This document shows, in pieces, positions 11,701-19,826 of a stretch of DNA of 64,000 bases. The notes under the pieces were generated by a model. That model saw only the letters and a list, made by a program, of their open reading frames with translations. It was not told the DNA's origin and did no database searches. Within the stretch, counting starts at the first letter, position 1; each line of letters opens with the position of its first letter. The stretch lies in NCBI RefSeq assembly GCF_003589595.1, contig NW_020653713.1, forward strand, positions 6,262,360-6,326,359, written 5' to 3'. A program made the position numbers and the translations under genes. The stretch is from Hyposmocoma kahamanoa. Its lineage: Eukaryota; Arthropoda; Insecta; Lepidoptera; Cosmopterigidae.

Positions 11701-14700
11701 TCACCGCGAAATCAATCTCACACCACATGTTTATTATGATAGATTACGAACTACAGTGTACCAGTGCGGGCCCAGCATTTTTCTAGTACGTAGGTAGCAG
11801 TTATATCGTATCATAGCAATGAGATGAGTGAAGCCGCGAGGGTCACGAGTTAATCGCGGCAATTGCGAGGTCATTCCTAGACCTGTTTTCTTGCTAACAC
11901 AGTTAAAATACGCACATATGTACATACAATTTCATAATGTACAATCGCAACACGTTAGGATTGAGTTTTTGAAACGACGTAATCTGGTTTTACATCTGTT
12001 CAATTTATAATATTCTCATAAAGTAAAGTAATTCTCAACATTCCCTACAAGATGCTATGTCATCATGAACCTGTAGGTATCTATCTGTTTTCCAGATAAG
12101 ACGTAAATATTTTTGTAAAACGATATTCGAGTCCGTTCAATGAAACTCCCTTCGAAGAACTATTGTTTCGTGGAGCTTAGTAAAACGTGGAAAACATCAT
12201 TTTGCGCCATTTAATATTTATACGAGACTTTAATCGATCATGGGCAATATGGCCGACCGAATAAACAAACGAGAGAGATGAGGAATATACTTAGAAAAAC
12301 GGGAAGGCAAACTAGATAGAATAGATTAAAATGGATGTGAAGGTCTCATGAGAAGAACCATGTGAAAATAACAAGAGAGTAACACGGAAGGCGCTACACT
12401 TACAAGACTATAGCTAGAACTATACGACATACCGGACACCTTAGGTATAGATTATAGTTTCCCGAAGTTGTCCCTATCGCTCTGTTGAAATTTTTTTCCT
12501 TCCCTAAGTGGGCGGCATCCAAAAAGTGTGGGAACCTATGTTATAGATCAATATAGTGTTCAATCATAGAATTGTATCTGAAGGGAACAGCTTTGCATAC
12601 AAATGGCAATGTTCAATTGGGCATGGTACAATGGGCATCATCATCAGTTCATGTATCACTGATGAACATTGCCATTTGTATACCTAACTTAGAAGAAAGG
12701 TTTTTGTTGGCAGCATTACATATGGAGATTGGTTCAGCGTCATTAGACTCTTATCTTTTATCTACCGTTCGTTTTTAACAACACGATCCGTGACAAATAT
12801 ACTTTAAATTAAATACAACCAGTGTTTCATTTGTTCTATTATCTGACCCTCTAGAATCTGCCTAAGTGCCTACCAGTAACAGAAAAGTAAAACGGGATAT
12901 AAAATCCGACTAATACCTCCAGGACTTTTTTGCATATTATAAAAAAGCATATAATATATATCGTTGTAGTGTTAGTTATCTTTCACATTAAAACCCAACG
13001 ATATTTACGTACTAGCGTTAAAACCTTTCAAATCTTATTTTAAAAACTGGATATTAATGTACATTCGCCACGCATTTTTCCAGATAAAAAACATCACAGT
13101 TATAAAAACGTTTTCAATATGTTATAAAACTATAGATTAGAAACGCAACACGTCATGCACATAACACTGCCATAATACATAACACACAAAGGTAAAAGCA
13201 GAAGTTGCTTGAACACTTGGCTTCGTTGAGGAATTTTGTTAAAGTATCGTGGTAGACACCATACATCATTACCTTAGCACGTATATTAATTTTGGGAAAT
13301 TTATTAATCCTATTTTCATAACAATCACAGTTCTATTTTCTTAAAGAAACATGTTATGGTTTTTAGTTCTATTTATAACTTGAGATTTAACATTACACGC
13401 TGAACAAAATATGAAAGGTCCTTCAGAGGCAACTATTTGCGTCGTAAAACGTAAAACGTCCTACGGTGGGGTCGGGCTCGGCCTGCGGCGCGTGGTCGGT
13501 TTCAGTTTACGGGGAGTGCTCGTGCTCTTCGGTGGCACAGCAGTTAGTACTATGGGCGCTTGATGAGGAGGTCAATTCCCGATTTATGCCAATTTAAGAA
13601 ACGAATATTTTTAAGTTGGTTTTGGTCTGAGTATTCTGGATTATCGTTGATTTGGTAATCATAGTACCTACATAGTACAGGAAATTCGGTAGTAGGCATT
13701 TTTTCATAGCATAGCTTTCAAGAAAATGAAATCTAACATAGAGACGGTTGAGATACAATAACGCTATAATAAGTATCTCATTTCCACTACATCGGGAAGC
13801 ATGCTTTACATTTTTACAATTGTGAAATCTTGTACTCGTAATCTATTACGTCTCCGTACATTATCTCCATTTGATGGCGTGCGGACGCTTCGGGCTTCGC
13901 CCTCCGAGGACCTCGGTCTCCGGCCTCAGCACTTATGGCTTTGTTTTAAAAAAATTGCAATAGCTCTTTACTGGCGGCCATATTTCAAAATTGCAAAAAT
14001 ATATTTTGACCACTAATTATTATCAAACAATCTTAAAAATCTGTTCGTGCCAATTTTCAGTCCGAGCAAAGCAAATTTTTTCAATAGCCATTCACATATA
14101 AAAATACGGCTATATCGAAAAACGGCAGAAACTAAATTTTTACCCCAAATTGTGGTTGAAGCCATGCCATTTTCAGTCGAATTAGAAGAAATTTTTATCT
14201 ACCGCCAAAAAAGTTTGTATTTTGCAGCCATATTGAAAAACGGCGAAAAATAAATTTTGACCGCTAATTATTATTAAACACTCATAGAGATCCCGACATG
14301 TCCACTTTCAATCGAATTAGAGCAATTTTTCAGCCGTCCGTTTCGGCAACCACATTTGACGAAAAAAACACTTATATGACAGCCATATTAAAAAATTGCG
14401 AAAAAAACTTTTCACCCCAAATTATGGTTAAGGACTCCTAAAGACCCCCGCATATCAATTTTCAGCCGGATCGAAGCAAGTTCTTCGTGCGCCATTTTGA
14501 ATTCGCCATCTTGTTTTTTTTTAACCCAGGCAGTTGACAACTATTAATCTCTATGACATTCCTTCGAGCACCTCCTACCTATCTCTAATAGTTTCCGTGA
14601 TAGGTGACTTTGAAATTTGTATGGCGGCCATCTTATTTATTTGAATTTCGAACATTTTTTAGTTCTGGCGTAAATTGACCAGTGTGTACCTCATAAAAGA

Positions 14701-17700
14701 GCACAAATATTCCCTCCATATATTATAGTTTTTGCAGGCCGTTGATCACTCTTTCATATTTTCCACATTTAGGTCTTCTCATATTTGTTTCTTTGCTTTG
14801 GAATCTATCGGCATACAACGGTATAAATATCTTTTTTTATTCACCATATCGGGAAGTATGCGTTCTATTTCTATCAGTGAGTAAGAACTTGTAGCTTTAT
14901 ATATATGTGTTTATGTATATGTTTTATTATAATATATGTATATGAAAAAGGTGTGTTTTATTTTCGACCAATGCATTTCAATGTTATTTCAACGCTCTCG
15001 CAAAGTAATTACAACATTTGAAAATGGAACTCTTTGGCTGTAGAATACAGTTTGTTTCACCTGACTGTCACTTGATTTTACATTATAGCGTCATTTTAAA
15101 AATTGGTTGTCTATATCACCATCGATTTAACTCGTGAAAATTTTCGCGCACCATGCAAGACGATTATTTATAGCTGGTTTGCAGAATTCATACGCGGACA
15201 TGTGAATCTCAGTGACGAATTTCTTGATGGTCGGTGACATATCATGAGATTTGGGCATCTTTAGGCATAGGTATGAGTCAAATACAATCAATACTACACA
15301 AACATTTAGGTTTGAAAAAGCTGTGCTCTCGGTGGATCTCACACAATTTGACTGAAGCTCAAAAAACGGATCGCGTCAATTGGTGCAATGCCATGCTTAC
15401 CAGATTTAACGAAGGGGCGTCAAATTTGGTGTGAGACATAGTAACAGGTGACGAAACACGGATTTATGGTTACGATTCCATAACAAAGCAGCAATCGAGG
15501 GTATGGGTCTTTCGAGATGAGCCGAAACCAACCAAAGTGGCGCACGTGCAAAGTGGTTCTAAGCGGATGATTGCTTCTTTTTTTTAATAAAACTGGTGAC
15601 TACTGTTGCTTTGGAGAACCGTTGTACCGTGAATAGTGATTGGTACACGACCGTTTTGTCGATTTGTTTGCCGGATTTGTTGACCGATTTGTTTGCCGGA
15701 AGTCATTGACAAACTCGGTAACAATAACCGTAAAAGCCGTATCATCTTGGACCACTATAATGCCAGTTCTCACACGACCAGACAGACGAATGAATTTTTG
15801 AAGGTGAACAACGTTAACCTTATAAGCTATCCCGCGCATAGTCCCGACCTGGCAGCTTGTGACTTTTATTTATTTCCAAAAATTAAGAACCAGTTACGTG
15901 GTCAACGATTTTCATCCCTGAAGAGGCTGGCGAAGAGTATGAAAAATATGTTTCAGAGACTGTCACGGAGGAGTGGCATAAATGTTTTCAAAATTGGTTC
16001 ATTCGCATGAAAAATTGCATTAACGCTAACGGAGAATATTTTGAGAAACAATAAATCCATTTCTGACTATTTATAGTATTTTTTTCTTATTCATTTCGGA
16101 AACTTTATAGTGCGCCTCACGTATAATAATGATGGTAACATAATAACAAACTAAGTAAACACAAACAAAGAATTCTAATTTAAATAGAAACAGGAACAAT
16201 CTTTGCCTTGTTTCATCTCAAGGGCGAGCAAACAATACTATTCTTAGGGTCGTATTCTAGAACTCTACTCAATGCACAAGTCAGGATTGCACTGGAAACA
16301 CAAGTACTGAAAATTGAGTAGAGTTTTGGAATACGACACTTACTGTCCTCTTCCAAAATGATCTGGAATGGCTTAGCAAGTGGTTTGTAAGGTTGCACAA
16401 AAGGTGCAATAATCAGTGAGAACATTACGCCGATTGGCAATTCCTTTCACCACGATGGCAAACAATGTCCCATCGTTCTAGTCTGCAAGTCCATGCCATC
16501 AATATGATAAGAAGAAGTGGTGTGTAATTTTGCAATTATATAATATAGTTGCAATAAAGTCTTTATTGATTGAAATTAACTTGGTACTTGGTGTAACGGG
16601 CTGGTGTCCGCAACTCGACGTCAAGGCGCCTATTTTGCGTGTGGTGATTGAAATTAAATATCTTAGTTAAATTTCGTACAATCGCCGCTTACCAGATTTA
16701 CCATGCAGATCTGATAGCTATACAATAAATACAAAAGCAATCACGACCCCTTGTTCTAATACCCGGGGCGTGACCCACTGTTTGAGAAACACTGTTGTGA
16801 ACCTTTGAAATATACTGAGAATAAATGTTGTTGTTGAAGTAATAAATGTTTTCGAAAATGGTATACAATTATAATTATTGAGTGCATTTATTTATTTCTT
16901 ACTTTTTGTTTAGTTATAGCACTGTTGTTTTACATACTAAGGATAAGGGAGCAATCCATTCATCTTGGTGATGATAACCTGAGCTTGGTCTTTTGGAAGT
17001 TACAAAAGATATGGATATAAATCATTTAAAAAATTTAACACTTGGAACTACCACTTATTTAATACCAAAAAGATCACTCACTTAATCCAAATTAGAGAAA
17101 TGATAGCATTAAATTAATTAAAGTAAAATAAGGTATAATTTTACTACTGAACTTCTCACAATATCATAATTAATTTTCAAAAGTCACAAATGCATTCCGA
17201 TTTTGAAAATTAAGAGTGCTGGTGAATCTCAACCAATGATGGTGTGGTAGGGAAGAGTGGAAAAAAAATCCACTTGTCCCCACCAGGAGGGACAGCTGGT
17301 AGGGACTAGTGGAATAGGCCAAAATTACAGACACATAAGCCTTGTCAACTATGTCTCAGAGTGATAGGCCCAGTGGAAATGTCTCTCAGATCTTTGCGAT
17401 TTAAAGCTCTGAATGGCACTACAACTGCTATGGACAGACATGTTACGTAACACCAGGCACACAACTTGCCCGTTCCATCACGTGGTACCATAAGACATTA
17501 GGAGACTGTCTGACCCTTCAGATCAATTGTCAGACCCTATGAGATCCTGGTGTCTTTTCGTTGTCTGTCTTTGCTGTAGAGATGAAAGCCATACACCTAG
17601 AACTCCAATACTAAGATAACATCAAACCTTACCTCCTGCCGCAGCAAGTCAATAGGGATGTTGCAGTAGCCTGTGTAGCGTGGAGTGGCATTGTACTGGG

Positions 17701-18270
17701 AATAACCCTCGTACAGTAGAAACACCAGGCCGGAAGAACAGGCAAAGAGCAGCGAACATAACACCACCACACATATCATAGGAATTACCCGCTTCTTGGA
17801 TGCTACGATGACATCCTGGAGAAGAAAAAAAATTTTTTTTATGTAGCAGTAATTTAATCATTAATTTTCTATTAAACGTGAAAAATAAAATATTTTATAA
17901 TATAATACGCGAATACATACGACAAAAAAATATCATTCTTAGACATAAAATAACGAAATTTATTTACTTTGCGACATCGCCAGTGCGCAAGTCCGATATT
18001 GATATTTCTGCAAAATTTGCAAGTTAAAGACGATTCAAAATTCCGTAAAATAATAAAAATAATATTTGCAAGTATTTCACACGCGTGTATAATCCCAGGT
18101 CCTCACATATTATATATTTTTTAAATTAATGAACTTTATAGTAGGAATTATATCCTCACCTCATCGACTCCAACGGACGGGTCGCCTATAAAATAACTCT
18201 TATCATCATTATCTGGTGGTGGTGGTGTTGGTGGCTTCGTTGTTACGGAGATCTTAGTTATAACCGTCAT
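2516..18270 (-). CDS. ITM2-like BRICHOS-domain type II membrane protein (3' end not found)
   Basis: Four exons on the minus strand join in frame: 18270-18160 (aa 1-37), 17815-17633 (38-98), 3545-3302 (99-179 plus one base) and 2749-2516 (to about aa 257). Every junction has GT/AG and matching phase. The protein has a Pro-rich cytosolic N-terminus, one membrane segment (about 47-72, around MICVVVLCSLLFACSSG), then RYTGYCNIP, a stalk, and a BRICHOS domain from about 147. The phrase FIHDFEDNVTGIID and the two cysteines C187 (DRCFLMDL) and C243 (AERCNV) match the BRICHOS pattern of ITM2/BRI proteins and the fly homologue CG3662. The family passes through the secretory pathway and is cleaved by furin-like proteases near the C-terminus. 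The C-terminal exon is missing here: exon 4 ends with a good donor, GTAAGTTACC. Intron 2 is 14.1 kb. Confidence 0.9.
2770..2998 (-). repeat. tRNA-derived SINE (family F) next to the exon-4 splice acceptor
   Basis: On the minus strand the head starts at about 2998 with a tRNA-like promoter: an A-box-like CGGTGTCCCAATGG and a B-box GAGTTCGATTCCCGG near 2940. The body then includes TTTGAGACCGGGTAGTG. A second, partial copy of the tail lies at 4525-4606. The insertion ends within about 20 bp of the ITM2 exon-4 acceptor. Confidence 0.75.
3302..3545 (-). CDS. ITM2-like gene, exon 3 (stalk and start of BRICHOS)
   Basis: The acceptor ATTCCATTTCAG precedes AACTTAGG, phase 0, and the donor GTAAGTCTG follows ACTG, leaving one base for the next codon. 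The exon encodes 81 residues starting NLGQVSRDQL, with the segment GKTISFIHDFEDNVT at its end. The exon had to be linked to exon 2 across 14 kb by phase and family similarity, not by proximity. Confidence 0.88.
3826..3916. repeat. Two adjacent hairpins
   Basis: Hairpin 1 is 3826-3844 paired with 3847-3865 (17 of 19 bp, 2-bp loop). Hairpin 2 is 3874-3892 paired with 3898-3916 (18 of 19 bp, 5-bp loop, CG-rich). They sit 8 bp apart in ITM2 intron 2, like the core of a foldback/MITE element. I see nothing else assignable in 3920-4500. Confidence 0.85.
4525..4606 (-). repeat. Partial copy of SINE family F tail
   Basis: The stretch TGGTCTCAAACTAGAGAAT and what follows repeat the 2800-2870 segment with scattered substitutions. 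The tRNA-like head is missing. Confidence 0.6.
4755..5040 (-). repeat. Dispersed repeat family C, reverse copy
   Basis: This is one of at least nine copies of a repeat of about 190-320 bp. Hallmarks are GCACGACTTGTTCGTCCCGTCA before the poly(A)-like tail and AGATCTTTGCGATTTAAAG in the body (as read on the repeat's plus strand). Here it reads backwards, from the tail at 4755. Other copies: 17330-17490, 29950-30240, 33298-33605, 37000-37215, 50262-50455, 50980-51085 (part), 51515-51670 and 59285-59465, plus fragments at 45335-45397 and 58240-58342. Confidence 0.85.
5267..5645 (-). pseudogene. 3' end of a jockey-like non-LTR reverse transcriptase
   Basis: The minus-strand frame reads RRKVACLSVFYRIHFGEC, then HPYVIDILPIRTKRFASSF, then TAKEWNSLPVPVFPEKYNLG and FKARVNGHFLG. 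This is the typical C-terminal tail of jockey/CR1-group retrotransposon polyproteins. It is 5' truncated, as is usual for target-primed insertions. Related tails are at 32740-33050, 34440-34700 and 44900-45390. Confidence 0.85.
5641..6115 (+). repeat. Dispersed repeat family D, copy 1
   Basis: It begins near CCGGCTTCAAAAAAAGGAGG and contains TATGTTACGCGATAACTCCGG, CACCTCTAAGAGTGGC and GCACTTTCCGGTAACCGATT. It matches copies at 10484-10725 (+), 52105-52395 (+), 44198-44548 (-), 47240-47530 (-) and 54345-54490 (-). This is a very common lepidopteran interspersed repeat type, probably a non-LTR 3' region. A short CT microsatellite follows at 6122-6140. Confidence 0.8.
6166..7373. mobile_element. 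DNA-transposon-like element with about 50-bp terminal inverted repeats
   Basis: The left end (GGGTTCACAAGTCTTTCACT, from about 6167) is mirrored at the right end (to about 7372), with TTTTTCGCTTGCTTGCG in both arms. I found no conserved transposase, so it is a non-autonomous element. The terminal GGGTTCAC resembles hAT ends, but I could not see a matching 8-bp target duplication. Near 7407-7452 a further hairpin (TCTAAAGATTGCAC and its inverse) follows. Confidence 0.75.
6493..7273. mobile_element. Inner element nested inside the 6166-7373 element
   Basis: The sequence TTGCCAATTTGTCGGGAATT opens a stretch that closes with GAATTTTGAACAATTGGCA. Motifs with GGGGATTTT occur near both ends in inverted or direct form. 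The outer element's own sequence resumes on each side, which suggests a second insertion into it. No ORF of note lies inside. Confidence 0.55.
7675..7798 (+). pseudogene. Harbinger transposase N-terminal remnant
   Basis: An ORF begins at an ATG at about 7676 and reads MDSDEETLLSLILLKLKK then about 22 further residues ending DRQREL, then a stop. Harbinger transposases commonly begin with an acidic MDSDEE-type leader, a Leu-rich stretch and a basic segment. Only this leader is left, so the product would be inactive. Assignment rests mostly on position just inside the Harbinger terminal repeat. Confidence 0.55.
7818..8300 (+). repeat. Degenerate tandem array, period about 100 bp
   Basis: The unit contains CGCCATCTTGGATT, then GTGCTATATTCGTAATGAGC, then ATACTTCGAAAACGATACCC. 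Four to five diverged units start near 7835, 7935, 8035, 8135 and 8245. The array sits in the place of the lost Harbinger transposase core. Overlapping open frames here are by-products of the repeat. Confidence 0.8.
8590..8662 (-). repeat. tRNA-like sequence (pseudo-tRNA or SINE head)
   Basis: On the minus strand, the 5' segment CGTTCCG pairs with the 3' segment CGGATCG at six of seven positions. The T arm is perfect (GTCGG, loop TTCGAAT, CCGAC), and TTAGTTGGTATAGC gives a weak D arm. The anticodon arm is poor (4 of 5 pairs if the junction is allowed to slip) and position 33 is not T. I read it as a tRNA-derived element rather than a working tRNA gene. Confidence 0.55.
8884..9046 (-). pseudogene. 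MADF-like ORF of the Harbinger element
   Basis: Starting at an ATG near 9046, the minus-strand frame reads MDENRVEEFIENAEQHLAIW, then DISSASYSNRLEKKAWENLC, then a short tail and stop, about 54 residues. The Leu-x-x-x-Trp-Asp then Tyr and Lys-x-x-Ala-Trp pattern is that of the MADF/Myb-SANT-like DNA-binding domain. This is the usual second gene of Harbinger transposons, which helps the transposase enter the nucleus and bind the ends. It ends early compared with full-length MADF proteins. Confidence 0.7.
9450..9560. repeat. Short dispersed repeat (family G), copy 1
   Basis: A segment around TTTCTGACTGGCTTAATGCG and GTGGCGACTCCCT is echoed at 19055-19150 (TTTTCTGACTGGCTCAAGCC, GTAGTGACACCCTTA). 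Both copies are diverged and class is unknown. Confidence 0.5.
9648..10219 (+). mobile_element. hAT transposon deletion derivative with 8-bp target duplication
   Basis: The element begins TAGGGACATGG and ends GTGACCCTA, and is flanked on both sides by the identical octamer GCCCTACA (9640-9647 and 10220-10227). An 8-bp duplication is the signature of hAT insertion. Subterminal GTATCGATAC-type palindromes crowd both ends. Inside, a remnant of the hAT dimerisation domain is still readable. At 572 bp it cannot encode a full transposase. Confidence 0.92.
9932..10066 (+). pseudogene. hAT transposase C-terminal (hATC dimerisation) remnant
   Basis: The plus frame reads EYLAIPAKFVRSSERVFSKA, then GNTISKTRNGLLLHRLINLM and a stop at 10064-10066. 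The pattern YLAIPA..V.SERVFSKAGN.IS..RN.L is the hATC motif of Ac/Hobo/ZBED-type transposases. The catalytic part is deleted. Confidence 0.9.
10484..10725 (+). repeat. Dispersed repeat family D, copy 2
   Basis: It begins ACCGACTTCAAAAAAAGGAG and shares CCACCTCTAAGAGTGGCA and the TACTTTCCGGTAACCAATT segment with the copy at 5641. It is followed at 10741-10930 by another GC-richer repeat-like block (GCCCAGGGAGACTCAAGGGT ... CGGTTGAGTCGGCGCCGT) that I could not classify. Confidence 0.75.
11265..11300. repeat. Perfect 15-bp-arm hairpin
   Basis: TTAAATTGACCGGCG at 11265-11279 is exactly inverted at 11286-11300, around a 6-bp loop. It may be a small foldback element. 11300-12560 holds nothing else I can name. 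Confidence 0.85.
12595..12683. repeat. Inverted-repeat element, 21-bp arms
   Basis: The arm GCATACAAATGGCAATGTTCA (12595-12615) is inverted at 12663-12683 with at most one terminal mismatch; the loop is 47 bp. This looks like a MITE remnant. Confidence 0.8.
13975..14500 (+). repeat. Degenerate tandem array, period about 120-155 bp
   Basis: Four diverged units each hold a GCCATATT-type start (13977, 14106, 14226, 14382), a GAAAAA..AAATTTT(G/T)ACC segment and a CAATTTTCAGTC(C/G)GA segment. The units may encode nothing; open frames across them are short. Confidence 0.65.
15120..16060 (+). pseudogene. mariner transposase pseudogene
   Basis: Pieces of a mariner transposase occur in order in shifting frames: TRENFRAPCKTIIYSWF and NLSDEF (15122-15230), TYHEIWASLGIGMSQIQSIL (15234 on), TGDET (about 15452), then LDHYNASSH and SYPAHSPDLAACDFYLF (15750-15880). 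Stops and frameshifts break it, for example between 15228 and 15240 and at 15430-15610. The second catalytic Asp of the expected HDNA motif is Tyr (HYNA). From that Tyr to the Asp of AACD there are 34 intervening residues, the D34D spacing of mariners. Confidence 0.92.
16246..16339. repeat. Inverted-repeat (MITE-like) element
   Basis: GTCGTATTCTAGAACTCTAC from 16249 is inverted at about 16312-16337 (ATTGAGTAGAGTTTTGGAAT ACGAC) with few mismatches. 16340-17320 has no recognised gene. Confidence 0.75.
17330..17490 (+). repeat. Dispersed repeat family C, copy 2
   Basis: It carries AGATCTTTGCGATTTAAAGC and a diverged form of the tail (CGTTCCATCACGTGGTACCA). It lies 150 bp downstream of ITM2 exon 2, inside intron 2. 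Confidence 0.75.
17633..18270 (-). CDS. ITM2-like gene, exons 1 and 2 (cytosolic tail and transmembrane segment)
   Basis: Exon 1 (18160-18270) opens at an ATG at 18270-18268 and encodes MTVITKISVTTKPPTPPPP then an acidic stretch ending GVDE, with donor GTGAGGATA. Exon 2 (17633-17815) follows a pyrimidine-rich acceptor and encodes a basic SKKR motif just before the hydrophobic helix, the orientation signal of a type II protein. It ends LLRQE with donor GTAAGG, phase 0. The start lies 1.56 kb from the importin-alpha3 start on the other strand. Confidence 0.9.
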
Positions 18271-19291
18271 GACTTCGGTGACTTGGAACAACGGAGGTTC
18301 CGCGCCCGGCGAAAAACCTGCGCGTCAAAGTACGCAAGTTCGCTCACGATCGACCCGCCCGAGACAAAATTAAATAAATAAATAAATAATGAAAGACGTT
18401 TTCAGTGTTGCCAGAATTAGAAGAAATTATTACCTACCGTACATTGTTCGTCCGACGAAATTGACGTGAGTATAATTTTATTCAACGCCGAGCTCCGTAG
18501 CAAATAAGTAAAATGTAAAGTTCATTATTGTCGTACATCATCTTGCAGATAATAAACTTGCGCTTCATTTTTGGTTTATAGTTATCACATTTTTTACTCC
18601 GATATTTTCTGTTCGGTATGTTATTATAAAAAAATCACACAGCAAAATAGTAAATCCCTTCGAGTATACAACTGTGAGGTAAATCTTTAGATTATAGTCA
18701 TTGGGGTTTCTATACCAACACTCAAACAAAGAAACGTAACATTAAGAAAATTAGTTTGTAATGGGACTCAACATGTTTTTTTAGCTTCAGAATGGTAGTA
18801 TGAAAAGCATAATTATAAGAATAATCTAAAATTCCGTTACATTCAAGATTTCTCTTTCGCTGAAGAGTAAAATCAATATCGTATCGTACTTACTATATTT
18901 ACTCCAAAGTGCCGTAACAATGGCAACATTGAGTTTATTTTATACCAATTTCACAGCAGAATAATGCATTGCATTACACTTATCGACAGGGATCCGCTGT
19001 AAATCGGTCAGGAAAAGTTTTATGTCTATTATGTTGTTTCGCGTCTGCGGAGAAACACGTAACATCTTTTCCGCTTATATTGCTCACCATAAAGCCTTTT
19101 CTGACTGGCTCAAGCCAATTCTGCATTAATAAGTGTAGTGACACCCTTATAGCAAAAAGTTATTTTCCTTCAAATTTATTATACATACTTGCGACAAATG
19201 GAATGTCAAATTGAAACCATGTTAGTTATTGTAGATATTATAATTATGTATTTCAGCTCAACTCGACCTGAAGGCGTTTTCACGCGTTTTA

Positions 19292-19480
19292 TTGACAGGA
19301 TTTAATTTTATCGAGTTCTTAGGTTTTCGCGATTGTTACTATTTTTCCGGATTTAAATTGCGTATATTTGTTTTTTCAAACATGGTCAACCGTGACTATG
19401 GGACCTGCAAAGGGCACGAAACGTCGTCGGTTTGTTTGAAGAAACAAATATATGCGAACAAATATTTCATTTCCTAGGAT
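19292..19480 (+). repeat. Foldback repeat family, copy 1 (incomplete)
   Basis: The run GAGTTCTTAGGTTTTCGCGA through GTTTGTTTGAAGAAACAAAT matches 39107-39290 closely, but the far inverted arm is lost. It lies 350 bp upstream of the importin-alpha3 start codon. Confidence 0.75.
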
Positions 19481-19826
19481 TTAATTTTGTTTCTTTTTGT
19501 ATATGAATTTTGATTAAGAAAGCTAAATTAATTATTTTTTCAAGAGACGTGTGTGTTTAACTATAGACAAAGACAAATAGATTTTTTTGTCTATGATAGT
19601 CGGTTCAGAAAAAAAAGAAAGAAAAGATTTTTTTTCAAAAGGAAATGGACGATTTGGTGTTGTAGAATAATCTGTGATTGTGAGGTTAAATGAATCAGCA
19701 ACGCATATTGTGCCGTTACATTATGTTTGCGTAGTTCTCGTGCGATTAATTTTAAGTTAATTATTTGTTTTATTGTGTATTTAACCAAGTTTCATTGCAC
19801 GAGTGCGATACAAGTTCATATATAAA

